Shown: piece after piece, positions 15,793-24,002 of the stretch
Layout of the letters: every line of letters begins with the position of its first letter
How positions within the stretch are numbered: position 1 is the first letter of the stretch
DNA from: Chitinophagales bacterium
Lineage (GTDB): Bacteria; Bacteroidota; Bacteroidia; Chitinophagales; Saprospiraceae
Reading direction: 5' to 3'
NCBI GenBank assembly: GCA_017303875.1
Contig: JAFLBP010000011.1
Location: 62,001 to 126,000 of the forward strand
DNA: 64,000 bases
The notes under the pieces: generated by a model
The model's input: the letters and a program-made list of their open reading frames with translations, nothing else
Databases searched by the model: none
What the model was told of the DNA's origin: nothing
Made by a program: the position numbers and the translations under genes

Positions 15793-18708
15793 GTGATACA
15801 TATCGTTTTTAACCTTTACCCTTTTCAGGAAGGCTGTTTTCTGCCTTCAGCTTACCTCGTGCAGGAAGACCGCAGCGGATTGCTGACGCATATCGTGCAG
15901 CGCGCCACAACCCTTACGGCCAATTCCCATCAAATCCAGCTCAGCGACAGCCACAAGCGCCTGCTCGACTTGATCGAGCTGCTCACGCCAAAAGCCCTCG
16001 AAGCGCGTTTTAAAGCGCCAAAAGCGAAAACAGCAACGCCTTTAGATAAATTACTGACCGAAAAAGAAACAAAAGGGCCGGTAGAAGCCTATATCCATCG
16101 TCAACTCGACCTTTTTCTCTCCGAAATACATCGCTGTAAATATCCCCTTACGCTGGATGCGGAGCGCAAAACCCTCGTCAAAGACGTGCTGCTGGCACAG
16201 CTCGACGCCCCGCTGATTCCCTGGCTCAGCTTCGATAAAACCCCTGAAGGCATTACCTACCGCCTGCAACTCGGCACCGAAAACGAGCGCTGGCAAATTG
16301 GCAGCCGCGACGTCACGCCGCTCACCAATACTGATCCGGCCTGGATCATTGCCGATTACGCACTTTTCCGCGTGCCGGGCATCAACGGCAATATGGTGAA
16401 GCCTTTTCGGCAAAAAAATGAAGTGCTGATTCCGAAAGACAAGGAAAAAATGTACTTCCGGCAGTTTATTGCCAAAAGTATACGCCGCAGCCGCGTGGAA
16501 GCCAACGGTTTTCGGGTAGTGGAAAACAATACGCTCCGGAAAACCCGCCTCGAAGCTGTAGAGCATTTTTTGGAAAAAAACTGGCGACTGAAAACGACCT
16601 TCGAATACGATGGCGCTGAATTTGCCTGGGGAGAACGCCGCGACCGCATCACCAGCATTGATATTCCCGAAAACGACCACGAAGAAATCAGCGTTCACCT
16701 GATCCTGCGCGACCAGTCCGGCGAGCAACAAAATATTGAACTGCTGGGCCAACTCGGCGCCCGGGAAGAAGACCGCCTTTTTTCCGTAGCCGCCGACTAC
16801 AGCCTCGACGCCCTGCTCGAATGGCTGGGCGCCCACCGCAAAACCCTGGAACAGGCCGGTTTTCTCCTCGTTTCGCCGGAAGTGGAAGGCAAAAAACTGA
16901 GCCTTTTACCCGCACAAATCAATGTGCGCTCGGAAGCCGCGGGCGACTGGTTCGACGTGCACGGCGAAGTGGAAATTGGCGCACAACGCTATCCTTTTAA
17001 GGATTTTGTGCCTTATTTGAAGCAAAATATCCGCTTTTTCCCCTTATCCGACGGTTCGTTTTTTTATATTCCCGAAGCCTGGTTCAGCAAATACAGCGAC
17101 CTGGCGATGGCGCTCCGCGAGGAAGACGACAGCCTGCGCCTGCCCAAAACACTTTACACCGTACTCCAGGACGGCGCCACGGAAACCGACGCCGACGCTT
17201 TTCCGATCATTGATCCGGACAGTATAGATTACCTACCTTCTTCCGACTTACAGGCCGAGCTGCGGCCCTATCAGCTGCGCGGTGTACGCTGGCTCGTGGG
17301 GCATTTTCGCCACGGCTTCGGCGCTTGTTTGGCCGACGATATGGGTCTCGGTAAAACCCTGCAAACCATCGCCTTCATGCTTTACGTGAAGGGGCAGCAG
17401 GGCAGTCGCGATGCAGCCGTTGCAGCCAGCGACAGCGCCCTGCAACTCAATCTTTTTCAGGCATATACGGAGGAAATCAAGCCTTTGCAGGCGCTGATTA
17501 TTTTGCCCGCTTCCTTAGTGTTTAACTGGCAGCGCGAGTTGCAGCGTTTTGCGCCTTCCTTGTATGTTTATATCCACACCGGACCAAAACGCCTGAAAGA
17601 TTTGCGCGCCGTTGCGGCGCATGATGTGGTGCTGACCACCTACCACACGGCCCGGCAAGACCTGGATTTACTGCAAAAACAGGTGTGGCAAATGATTATT
17701 CTGGATGAAAGTCAGCAAATCAAAAACCGCGAATCGGAACTGTCGAAAGTGGTGCGCAGCCTTGATGCCCGCCACAAGGTTTCGCTGAGCGGCACGCCGA
17801 TAGAAAACTCTTTGTCGGATCTGTGGAGCCAGATGGAGTTTATCAATCCGGAAACCTTGGGCAGTTTCAAGTTGTTCCGCGAGCAGTTTATGTTGCCCAT
17901 TGAGCGGCAGGGCGACAGTGCCGCGCGGGAAAAACTGTTTACGCGCGTGCGGCCTTTTTTCCTGCGCCGCACCAAAGAGGAGGTCGCGCCCGACCTGCCG
18001 GAACTCAGCGAGCAGATTTTCTACACCGAAATGACGGCCGAGCAGCAGAAGCGTTATGAGTCCGTCAAATCTGCGGTGCGCAACCAGATCCTTTCCTTGT
18101 TCGATGAGCCGAAAACCCGTTTACAGGCCTTGCAGGCCTTGATGCGTTTGAGGCAATTAGCGTGTCACCCGGCTTTGGCCGATAAAGATTATCAGGGCAG
18201 CAGCGGCAAATTTGAGGATGTGCTGGCGCAGTGGGATACCATTCGCCGGGCCGGACATAAAGTGCTGTTTTTCAGCAGTTTTGAACAGCATTTGCAGCAT
18301 TTTCGCAGGCAATTTGAGGCCGAGGGCCTGCCCTATGCCTGGCTTACGGGCGATACCCCGCCGGCGGAGCGCAGTTTAGCCGTTGAGGCTTTTCAGCAAG
18401 ATCCCAAAGTGCAGGCCTTTTTTATGACCATCAAAGCGGGTGGGGTAGGGCTTAACCTCACGGCGGCGGACTATGTTTTTCTCCTCGACCCGTGGTGGAA
18501 CCCGGCCGCAGAGGCGCAGGCCATTGCGCGGGCGCACCGCATTGGGCAGGAGAATCCGGTGACGGCCATACGATTTATCTCCCGCGCTACGATTGAGGAG
18601 AAAATTTTGGTGTTGCAAGCCCGTAAGCGCCAATTAGGAGAAGGCCTGTTTTCCGACAACGAAACGCCGCAGCTTACCCGGGCGGATATGGAGGAGTTGT
18701 TGGGGTGA
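15793..18708 (+). CDS. SNF2-family DEAD/H-box helicase
   Basis: A DNA-dependent ATPase of about 971 residues that would move along duplex DNA and displace bound proteins. The start is taken as GTG at 15793 because the promoter box lies just before it. The first 480 residues are a family-specific N-terminal region. The SNF2_N domain has Walker A DDMGLGKTLQT near residue 515 and a DEXQ-type Walker B (ILDESQQIKN) near 636. The helicase C domain has LTGDTPPAERS, GGVGLNLTAADYVFLLDPWW and the arginine-finger motif ARAHRIGQ near 911. It converges with a SWIM-domain gene 3.5 kb away; SWIM proteins and SNF2 ATPases are often linked in bacteria. No restriction or phage gene is nearby. Confidence 0.92.
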   Translation: MIHIVFNLYPFQEGCFLPSAYLVQEDRSGLLTHIVQRATTLTANSHQIQLSDSHKRLLDLIELLTPKALEARFKAPKAKTATPLDKLLTEKETKGPVEAYIHRQLDLFLSEIHRCKYPLTLDAERKTLVKDVLLAQLDAPLIPWLSFDKTPEGITYRLQLGTENERWQIGSRDVTPLTNTDPAWIIADYALFRVPGINGNMVKPFRQKNEVLIPKDKEKMYFRQFIAKSIRRSRVEANGFRVVENNTLRKTRLEAVEHFLEKNWRLKTTFEYDGAEFAWGERRDRITSIDIPENDHEEISVHLILRDQSGEQQNIELLGQLGAREEDRLFSVAADYSLDALLEWLGAHRKTLEQAGFLLVSPEVEGKKLSLLPAQINVRSEAAGDWFDVHGEVEIGAQRYPFKDFVPYLKQNIRFFPLSDGSFFYIPEAWFSKYSDLAMALREEDDSLRLPKTLYTVLQDGATETDADAFPIIDPDSIDYLPSSDLQAELRPYQLRGVRWLVGHFRHGFGACLADDMGLGKTLQTIAFMLYVKGQQGSRDAAVAASDSALQLNLFQAYTEEIKPLQALIILPASLVFNWQRELQRFAPSLYVYIHTGPKRLKDLRAVAAHDVVLTTYHTARQDLDLLQKQVWQMIILDESQQIKNRESELSKVVRSLDARHKVSLSGTPIENSLSDLWSQMEFINPETLGSFKLFREQFMLPIERQGDSAAREKLFTRVRPFFLRRTKEEVAPDLPELSEQIFYTEMTAEQQKRYESVKSAVRNQILSLFDEPKTRLQALQALMRLRQLACHPALADKDYQGSSGKFEDVLAQWDTIRRAGHKVLFFSSFEQHLQHFRRQFEAEGLPYAWLTGDTPPAERSLAVEAFQQDPKVQAFFMTIKAGGVGLNLTAADYVFLLDPWWNPAAEAQAIARAHRIGQENPVTAIRFISRATIEEKILVLQARKRQLGEGLFSDNETPQLTRADMEELLG

Positions 18709-18711
18709 ATA

Positions 18712-18782
18712 TTTCTCACAGATGTCACACGGAATTTTATAATTTATTGATAATCAGAATTCTGTGTAACATCTGTGAGAAA
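18712..18782. repeat. Palindromic element of the CTGTG family, copy at the SNF2 3' end
   Basis: The arms TTTCTCACAGATGTCACAC and, from 18758, AATTCTGTGTAACATCTGTG followed by AGAAA pair around an AT-rich loop containing AATTTATTGATAATC. Loop and right arm are almost the same as in the element at 19012-19106. It begins four bases after the SNF2 stop codon and may act as its terminator. Confidence 0.75.
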
Positions 18783-18822
18783 CCTATTCTTATTTCGGCC
18801 AGCAAACCGGAAACGAAGCGCC

Positions 18823-18960
18823 GAAGATCAATTTCCCGCAGAATTCGCAGATTTGCTCGCAGATCGCGCAGATTTTTTTTTATGTTATCTGCGTTGCCAA
18901 AAGTTACCATTCTGCGAATTCTGCGCGTAAATCTGCGAATTCTGCGGGAAATTGATCTTC
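18823..18960. repeat. Large palindrome with perfect 32-base arms, loop orientation A
   Basis: The arms at 18823-18854 and 18929-18960 are exact complements (GAAGATCAATTTCCCGCAGA leads the left arm). The loop, 18855-18928, is asymmetric. The element is preceded by CAGCAAACCGGAAACGAAGC and followed by CTTATCATTCTGGC. The same arms and the same flanks occur at 19803-19939, but there the loop is present as its reverse complement. Confidence 0.85.
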
Positions 18961-19011
18961 GAGCTTATCATTCTGGCCGACGTAACGCTTGCTCGGTAAG
19001 GGTGAAAAGGA

Positions 19012-19106
19012 TTTCTCACAGACGTCACACAGATGCATGCACAGATGTTACACAGAATTTTATAATTTATTGATAATCAGAATTCTGTGTAATATCTGTG
19101 AGAAAC
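19012..19106. repeat. Palindromic element of the CTGTG family, copy before the SUKH-like gene
   Basis: The left arm TTTCTCACAGACGTCACACA and, from 19082, the right arm ATTCTGTGTAATATCTGTGA pair, with an extra inner CACAGATG..CACAGATG duplication. It shares about 38 bases of loop and right arm with the element at 18712-18782. The gap 19107-19173 holds nothing else that is clear. Confidence 0.75.
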
Positions 19107-19173
19107 CCACACGCGCCCCGGCTCAAAAAAACTAACTTTGAGCCAAAAGTTTTAACACCCAACTTGTACATCC

Positions 19174-19752
19174 ATGGAAAAAATTGTGAAACGCGGACTG
19201 GAAATATGTAAACTACGCACCGAGCCTATGCCGGTAGACCATTTGGGCCTGCCCCCATTATATGGCTTGTTTATGAAATTATACAATTTGCGCACAGTAG
19301 GATTTCTTAACTCTGTTGTTTATCGTTATACTGAAACTCAACGACGTACGCTTGTAGACATTGTTTATCTACATGATGATCATATTGGTTATGGTGAATT
19401 TTTTTCTGTCGAAGAAGCCGCAGAAGCAACAGAGGGAGCCTTCAGTGATGAGCAGCGGGCCTTTCTTGAAGGAAAATATCGAGTAATCGGAGTGGATAGT
19501 TCCGGTCATCATTTATTCTATGTTGGAGTAGACCCTGCAACGAATCTGGATCAGATCTTTGTTGATACAGAACTTTTTGACGGGATTGTTGAAGATTTGC
19601 CGCGTTTGACCAAAATCGCCGATAATATGTTTGAATTTATGAATGGATTTGCTTTTGTAGAAGAACCTGAACCCACCATTTTTCCTGGTGTTACATACGA
19701 CATGCTTTACCAAAACTGGGGCGAGAATTTCTGGAGGGTGCGGGGCCAGTAG
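19174..19752 (+). CDS. Putative SUKH/SMI1-KNR4-like protein
   Basis: A cytoplasmic protein of 192 residues. The core has the sequence rhythm of the SUKH superfamily: an early GLPPLYGLFMKLYNLR segment, YRVIGVDSSGHHLFYVGVDP, then a strand DQIFVDTELF and the closing helix LTKIADNMFEFMNGFAF. SUKH proteins most often act as immunity proteins against nuclease toxins of neighbouring bacteria, but no toxin gene is found here, so the role is open. It is AT-rich and lies among large palindromes, with one copy of the loop-flipped repeat on each side. The family call is from pattern only. Confidence 0.6.
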   Translation: MEKIVKRGLEICKLRTEPMPVDHLGLPPLYGLFMKLYNLRTVGFLNSVVYRYTETQRRTLVDIVYLHDDHIGYGEFFSVEEAAEATEGAFSDEQRAFLEGKYRVIGVDSSGHHLFYVGVDPATNLDQIFVDTELFDGIVEDLPRLTKIADNMFEFMNGFAFVEEPEPTIFPGVTYDMLYQNWGENFWRVRGQ

Positions 19753-19802
19753 ACGCTTAGGCCGTTTGCGGGTTTCGGACAGCAAACCGGAAACGAAGCG
19801 CC

Positions 19803-19939
19803 AAAGATCAATTTCCCGCAGAATTCGCAGATTTACGCGCAGATTTCGCAGAATGGTAACTTTTAGCAACGCAGGTAACATAAAAAAAATCTGCGCGATC
19901 TGCGCATAAATCTGCGAATTCTGCGGGAAATTGATCTTC
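19803..19939. repeat. Large palindrome with 32-base arms, loop orientation B
   Basis: The arms at 19803-19834 and 19908-19939 match those of 18823-18960, with one mismatch near the end. The loop at 19835-19907 is the reverse complement of the first copy's loop with only a few differences (for example ACGCAGGTAACAT here against ATGTTATCTGCGT there). Flanks on both sides have the same orientation as in the first copy, so only the loop is flipped. The 90 bases up to the next gene hold no other clear signal. Confidence 0.85.
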
Positions 19940-20029
19940 GGGCTTATCATTCTGGCGGACAATATATCATTTAATGCTTGCTTGGTGCGGGGGCAGTAGC
20001 GTATCTTGCGATGTTTTCTTTAATTTAAA

Positions 20030-20965
20030 ATGATTATGACTCAAACACAAAATTGGAATGCTACTTTTTTCTTGAGGGTGAATTATAGAGGCGAAATTAT
20101 CCCAAGTGTTAGTTTTGATCCGATTTATTATGAGCCTTTGTCATATCTGTTTGGTTTTTCAGGATTTTATACCAATAAAGAGGTGCTTAGTTTTATTGAA
20201 TATGTTTCATCTAAACTTGAGCTTGGGGGATTTACTTATGAAGCGGACGATGCTGCTGAATTCATATTTAATGATATACTTGTCGAAGTGAAACCATTGT
20301 TAATGGATTTTGAGGCATTTACTGTTAACAAGAAGGATTTTTTTATCTTTTTATACGCATGGGCTTGTTTCCTTGAAGATTATGAAAAGGCAAGGATTCC
20401 TTTGATAATTCCGGAAGTACTGAAAGATACATTGACTATTAAACGTAAAATTGATTTAAATCTGCCAGATGCACCGCATCGGGGGCGCGACAATGAGGCA
20501 ATTTGGGTCTCTACATCACCAAACATAATTCAGGAACGGATCCAATCGTCCAGTATCTTTTTTTCTTATATAAGTTTTTCTATTTTTGTTTTTGTAGATG
20601 GTACTCAATTACCGCATCTTGGCATAAATAAATGGCAGTTCCCGAAACTTGCTGCTTTTTTTACCGATAAACTCTCTATTAAAGCAGACGCAATATCACT
20701 TTTTGGGAAACTCAGATCCTTGCCATCTGGTGAAAAAATTGTAATTGAAGCCCTGGAGCAGATTCTTGTTACATTTACCCATAGCGAGGTATGGATAACG
20801 GTTCTTGGTGGCGAATACAAACCTTATGGAATACCTATGGTTTACTTTTTGAAGTTGCTTGATGACTGGATATTGTTTCTTGATTTTTACGAACGAGGGC
20901 AAATTCCCGGCTTGATTCCATCAAATCTGAAGGATGAATGGTGCATTATTGAGAAAACAACATGA
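20030..20965 (+). CDS. Orphan protein with internal duplication
   Basis: An AT-rich gene for 311 residues that I do not recognise. The protein seems to consist of two related halves. Residues 104-137 (FFIFLYAWACFLEDYEKARI, ending LIIPEVLKDTLTI) align with 272-306 (YFLKLLDDWILFLDFYERGQ, ending GLIPSNLKDEWCI): a helix of aromatic and acidic residues, then IP.LIP..LKD. Such two-fold proteins are common among immunity or conflict genes, but this is a guess. There is no signal peptide. An in-frame ATG at 20036 is an alternative start. It is an orphan between the repeat island and a degenerate palindrome. Confidence 0.65.
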   Translation: MIMTQTQNWNATFFLRVNYRGEIIPSVSFDPIYYEPLSYLFGFSGFYTNKEVLSFIEYVSSKLELGGFTYEADDAAEFIFNDILVEVKPLLMDFEAFTVNKKDFFIFLYAWACFLEDYEKARIPLIIPEVLKDTLTIKRKIDLNLPDAPHRGRDNEAIWVSTSPNIIQERIQSSSIFFSYISFSIFVFVDGTQLPHLGINKWQFPKLAAFFTDKLSIKADAISLFGKLRSLPSGEKIVIEALEQILVTFTHSEVWITVLGGEYKPYGIPMVYFLKLLDDWILFLDFYERGQIPGLIPSNLKDEWCIIEKTT

Positions 20966-21015
20966 GTATCAGATGCACCATTATGTTATTGTATAAGATG
21001 TTAAGTATTTAATTG

Positions 21016-21083
21016 TGTAAGTGATCTGCTAAAGCCCTCTACCCAGAATCTGTGCGTTAATCTGTGTAATATCTGTGAAAAAT
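21016..21083. repeat. Degenerate member of the CTGTG palindrome family
   Basis: Contains TGTGTAAGTGATCTG and, further on, AATCTGTGTAATATCTGTGA, the family words, but the two arms no longer pair well. It lies between the orphan gene and the end of the rhomboid gene. Confidence 0.55.
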
Positions 21084-21098
21084 ATCCCCCAAACGCGC

Positions 21099-21731
21099 TC
21101 AGAACGACTGAAACCAACCCACAATCTCAGAGAAAAAATGCAGTAGCAGGCGCGGCTCAAACAACAACAAACCCGCAAATCCGAAAATAGCGCCGTAAAA
21201 GTGCGCCATGTGGTCAATATTATCCCGGTTGCGGCGGGCAGCGTACGTGCAATACCACAAATACAAACCCGCGAAAATGAAGGGCTTGATCGGGATGGCG
21301 TAATACAGGTAAATATCGCCCAGTGGTTGCAGCAAAATGGCGGCAAAAATGATGGCCGACACCGCGCCCGAAGCCCCAATGCTGTGAAAATAGGAGTTGT
21401 TGCGCTCCCGCAAATAAGTGCCGTAAGAGGCCGCCACAATACCCACCAGGTAAAAAAGCAGGTAAATGAAATGCCCGATCACCCCAAATTTAAGCTCGAA
21501 AAATCTCTCCACTAACGGACCAAAAGAGTACAGCGAAAGCATGTTGAAAAGCAGGTGCATGTAGTCGCCATGCAGAAAACCGCTTGTCAGCCAACGATAA
21601 TATTCCTTGTTGCGGGCTTCGTAATACGGCGCATGCGCCAGCTTGCCCAACATATTGGGATTGCTGAACGCATTGATGGAAACCAGCACCGTAAAGGCAA
21701 TAATCAGGGTATTGACGCTTAAAAAATCCAT
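21099..21731 (-). CDS. Rhomboid-family intramembrane serine protease
   Basis: Cuts substrates within the membrane. The 210 residues form six membrane segments. The catalytic serine is Ser121 in the GASGAVSA motif, and the base is His177 in HMAHFYGAIFG; the HLLFNM motif, which contributes to the oxyanion region, is present near residue 59. All parts needed for activity are therefore visible. Substrates are unknown. It is the last gene of a leftward run: SWIM protein, RlmH (10-base gap), rhomboid (12-base gap). Confidence 0.9.
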   Translation of the reverse strand: MDFLSVNTLIIAFTVLVSINAFSNPNMLGKLAHAPYYEARNKEYYRWLTSGFLHGDYMHLLFNMLSLYSFGPLVERFFELKFGVIGHFIYLLFYLVGIVAASYGTYLRERNNSYFHSIGASGAVSAIIFAAILLQPLGDIYLYYAIPIKPFIFAGLYLWYCTYAARRNRDNIDHMAHFYGAIFGFAGLLLFEPRLLLHFFSEIVGWFQSF

Positions 21732-21743
21732 GTAGGCGGTAAT

Positions 21744-22211
21744 TTAGTTGTTGTGATAGGGTTCGTTGCGCAGGATGGTCATGGCGCGGTACAACTGCTC
21801 CAGACTAAACAGGCGCACCATCTGATGCGAAAAAGTGAGGCGGGAGAGCGACCATTGCGCGTTGGCGCGGGCATACATTTCCGGCGAAAACCCGAAAGCA
21901 CCGCCGATGATAAAAATCAGGCGCCGCTCCGAACGCGCGAGCATGCCTTCCATCCAGTTGGCTAATTCCACGCTGCTGAAATGCCTGCCGTTTTCGTCGA
22001 GCAGCACCACGAAGTCCTCACTCGCGATTTTCGCCAGCAACATTTCGCCTTCTTTCTTTTTCAAGGCAGCAGCTTCCATTTTGCCTTTTACATCCGGCCA
22101 GATTTGAAAGGTAAAAGGCAGGTAGTGTTTCAGCCTTTTTTCAAAAATGGCAATGCCGGTATCTAAATAGGTTTCATTGGTTTTGCCAACGGCCCAAAGT
22201 TCAATTTTCAT
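21744..22211 (-). CDS. rlmH: 23S rRNA (pseudouridine 1915-N3) methyltransferase
   Basis: A SPOUT-class methyltransferase that modifies helix 69 of 23S rRNA in the assembled ribosome. The 155 residues match the family. The AdoMet-binding knot is seen in LLDENGRHFSSVELANWM, FIIGGAFGFS and the strictly typical end LSRLTFSHQMVRLFSLEQLY, RAMTILRNEPYHNN. The start MKIELWAVGKT is standard. It lies between the SWIM and rhomboid genes in the same direction. Confidence 0.96.
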   Translation of the reverse strand: MKIELWAVGKTNETYLDTGIAIFEKRLKHYLPFTFQIWPDVKGKMEAAALKKKEGEMLLAKIASEDFVVLLDENGRHFSSVELANWMEGMLARSERRLIFIIGGAFGFSPEMYARANAQWSLSRLTFSHQMVRLFSLEQLYRAMTILRNEPYHNN

Positions 22212-22221
22212 ATTCAGGGGC

Positions 22222-23925
22222 TTAACCGATGATGCGCAGGTGTTTACGGGTTTCAGAACTGAACAATTCGGCCATCTCCTCGGGCAGGGCGCTGCGCTCG
22301 GGGTAGCGGCGTTGCAGTTCGTCGGATATGCGTTTTACCAAGGGCAATTGGCCTTTTTGCACCAGCGATTGCAGGTTGCGCCGCACTTCCTGGGCTGCCG
22401 GGCCGCCAAAATGCGCTTCGAGGTGCACGGAAAGGAATTTGAGGTATTGATGGTACACAAAATCGGCATTTTCCGGCAGCAAAAATGCTTCATGGCGCTG
22501 TAAAAACGCTATATCTTCACTTTTTTCCAGCAGTTGTATCAATTCCGGCGCCATGCGCTCGGCAGTATAAAAAGCCGCCAAACGATCCTGATCGCCCATT
22601 TGTTCCAGTATGCCGAGCAGTTGTTGCCGCAGTTCGGGCCATTCTTCCGGACTCAGTTCGCGCAGGCGCGTGAGGGCATCCTGTTGCTTGTTGTCCAGAA
22701 ATTGCCGTTTGAGGTAGGCGATTTGCGGCGCTTTATCCCCCAGTGTTTGCGCGGCATAATAACTGAGTTGCTGTAGCTGTCGCTGCTGCTCCGGGGTAAA
22801 CGGGATTAGTTTTTCTAATTTTTCAATAGCCGGTAAAATCGCGGCCGGATAATTCAGGCGGCGCAGGGCGCTGAGGGTTTCCAGTATAAAATCCGGGCGA
22901 CTGCCGTAGCCCGTCAATATTTTGGCGACAGCTTCCGGCATACCGCGTTCAATCTGCGCGACGCAATACAATAGTACTTCTATACCGGCAGTATCGGGCG
23001 CGCTGCTGCTGAAATGTTGTTCAATTTGACCGAAAGTAGCCTTATCGGTAGCGCCACGCCCCAGATAAAGCAACATTTTATCCCGAAAATGCCGGTCGAG
23101 GGCTTTTTGCGGCAAGGCATGGAGCAGCAGTTCGCGTACCTGATTGGCCAATTCGGGCGATAGGGCAGCGGTTTCCAGCTCCATGAGGTAGCCGATGAGT
23201 TGTTGCGCGGAGGCCCACAAATCTTCCACGGGCGCGGTCGGGTGGTTTTGTTCCAGAGCGGCGATACCGGGCAAAATGGCCGTTGCAATTTCAAAGACTA
23301 ATCTGTAATCCCCTTCGCGCAGGGCGCGGGCGGCGCGTTTGTTCAGGTCGCCGAGGGTTTTGCGCAGTTGCCGCATGGCCGCATCCTGCATGGGCTTGCC
23401 GGCTTTGGGCAACAGCGAATTCCAAAGTACAGCATAGGTGTTTTCGCCGCGTTGTACCGCACCGGCGAACCAGGTTTTGAGGGACAGCGAGAAGTTGCGG
23501 TCCTGCTTGGCGTATTCCTGGATAAAATCGTGCAGTGCTTCCGTTTCAATAGATTTGAGCACCTCGCCGATGGTGAGTCGGCTGCTGCCTTTAGCCACTT
23601 TTTCCGCAGCGCGGTCTTGCTGCTCTATTGCTTTCTGATCTAAAAATTGTCGAACCTTGACCAACATGGCGGCCACGTGCGCGCACATGAAACGCCGCCC
23701 CGGTCCGGAGCAATCGCAGGCAAAAGCCTTGATACGGGAGGGCGTTATGATGACCTCCGTTTCGTGGGTTTCTTCGCCGTCGTGTACCTGAGCTACCCAA
23801 AAATGCCGCTCCAGCTCCCGCAGGCGTTGCACGGCGCCAGCCTGCACCAGGTCTTCCGCCTGATTCCAGGTGTTGGCGCTGATGCGCAGCTCGAAGTCTT
23901 TGAGCAGCAGTTTTTGTATGTTCAT
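22222..23925 (-). CDS. SWIM zinc-finger protein
   Basis: A protein of 567 residues. The SWIM zinc site lies at about residues 70-90: ACDCSGPGRRFMCAHVAAML supplies the CxC...CxH ligands. Such domains bind DNA or protein and are often linked to SNF2 ATPases, one of which is encoded at 15793-18708 in the converging direction. The remaining 450 residues are a long helical solenoid rich in Leu, Ala and Gln, with no catalytic motif seen. The ATG at 23925 is preferred to one at 23949 because the homology starts MNIQKLLLKDFELRI. Its promoter is at 23979-23986. Confidence 0.88.
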   Translation of the reverse strand: MNIQKLLLKDFELRISANTWNQAEDLVQAGAVQRLRELERHFWVAQVHDGEETHETEVIITPSRIKAFACDCSGPGRRFMCAHVAAMLVKVRQFLDQKAIEQQDRAAEKVAKGSSRLTIGEVLKSIETEALHDFIQEYAKQDRNFSLSLKTWFAGAVQRGENTYAVLWNSLLPKAGKPMQDAAMRQLRKTLGDLNKRAARALREGDYRLVFEIATAILPGIAALEQNHPTAPVEDLWASAQQLIGYLMELETAALSPELANQVRELLLHALPQKALDRHFRDKMLLYLGRGATDKATFGQIEQHFSSSAPDTAGIEVLLYCVAQIERGMPEAVAKILTGYGSRPDFILETLSALRRLNYPAAILPAIEKLEKLIPFTPEQQRQLQQLSYYAAQTLGDKAPQIAYLKRQFLDNKQQDALTRLRELSPEEWPELRQQLLGILEQMGDQDRLAAFYTAERMAPELIQLLEKSEDIAFLQRHEAFLLPENADFVYHQYLKFLSVHLEAHFGGPAAQEVRRNLQSLVQKGQLPLVKRISDELQRRYPERSALPEEMAELFSSETRKHLRIIG

Positions 23926-23978
23926 TGATTTAACAATAAAAATAATCATTCATACCGTACGGGGACGGTACAAAGAGA

Positions 23979-23986
23979 CAAAGATA
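23979..23986 (-). promoter_or_regulatory. -7 promoter element for the SWIM-rlmH-rhomboid run
   Basis: On the minus strand this is TATCTTTG, a match to TAnnTTTG. The leader of roughly 45-50 bases after it carries an inverted repeat (GTACCGT ... ACGGTAT). Confidence 0.55.
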
Positions 23987-24002
23987 CGATGTAGGGCCGA
24001 TA

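Noticed and set aside
18709..19110. CRISPR-like or tRNA-like structure in the palindrome cluster
   Set aside because: The repeats are inverted rather than evenly spaced direct repeats, and no cloverleaf with a T-loop GGTTCGAAT-type sequence is seen.
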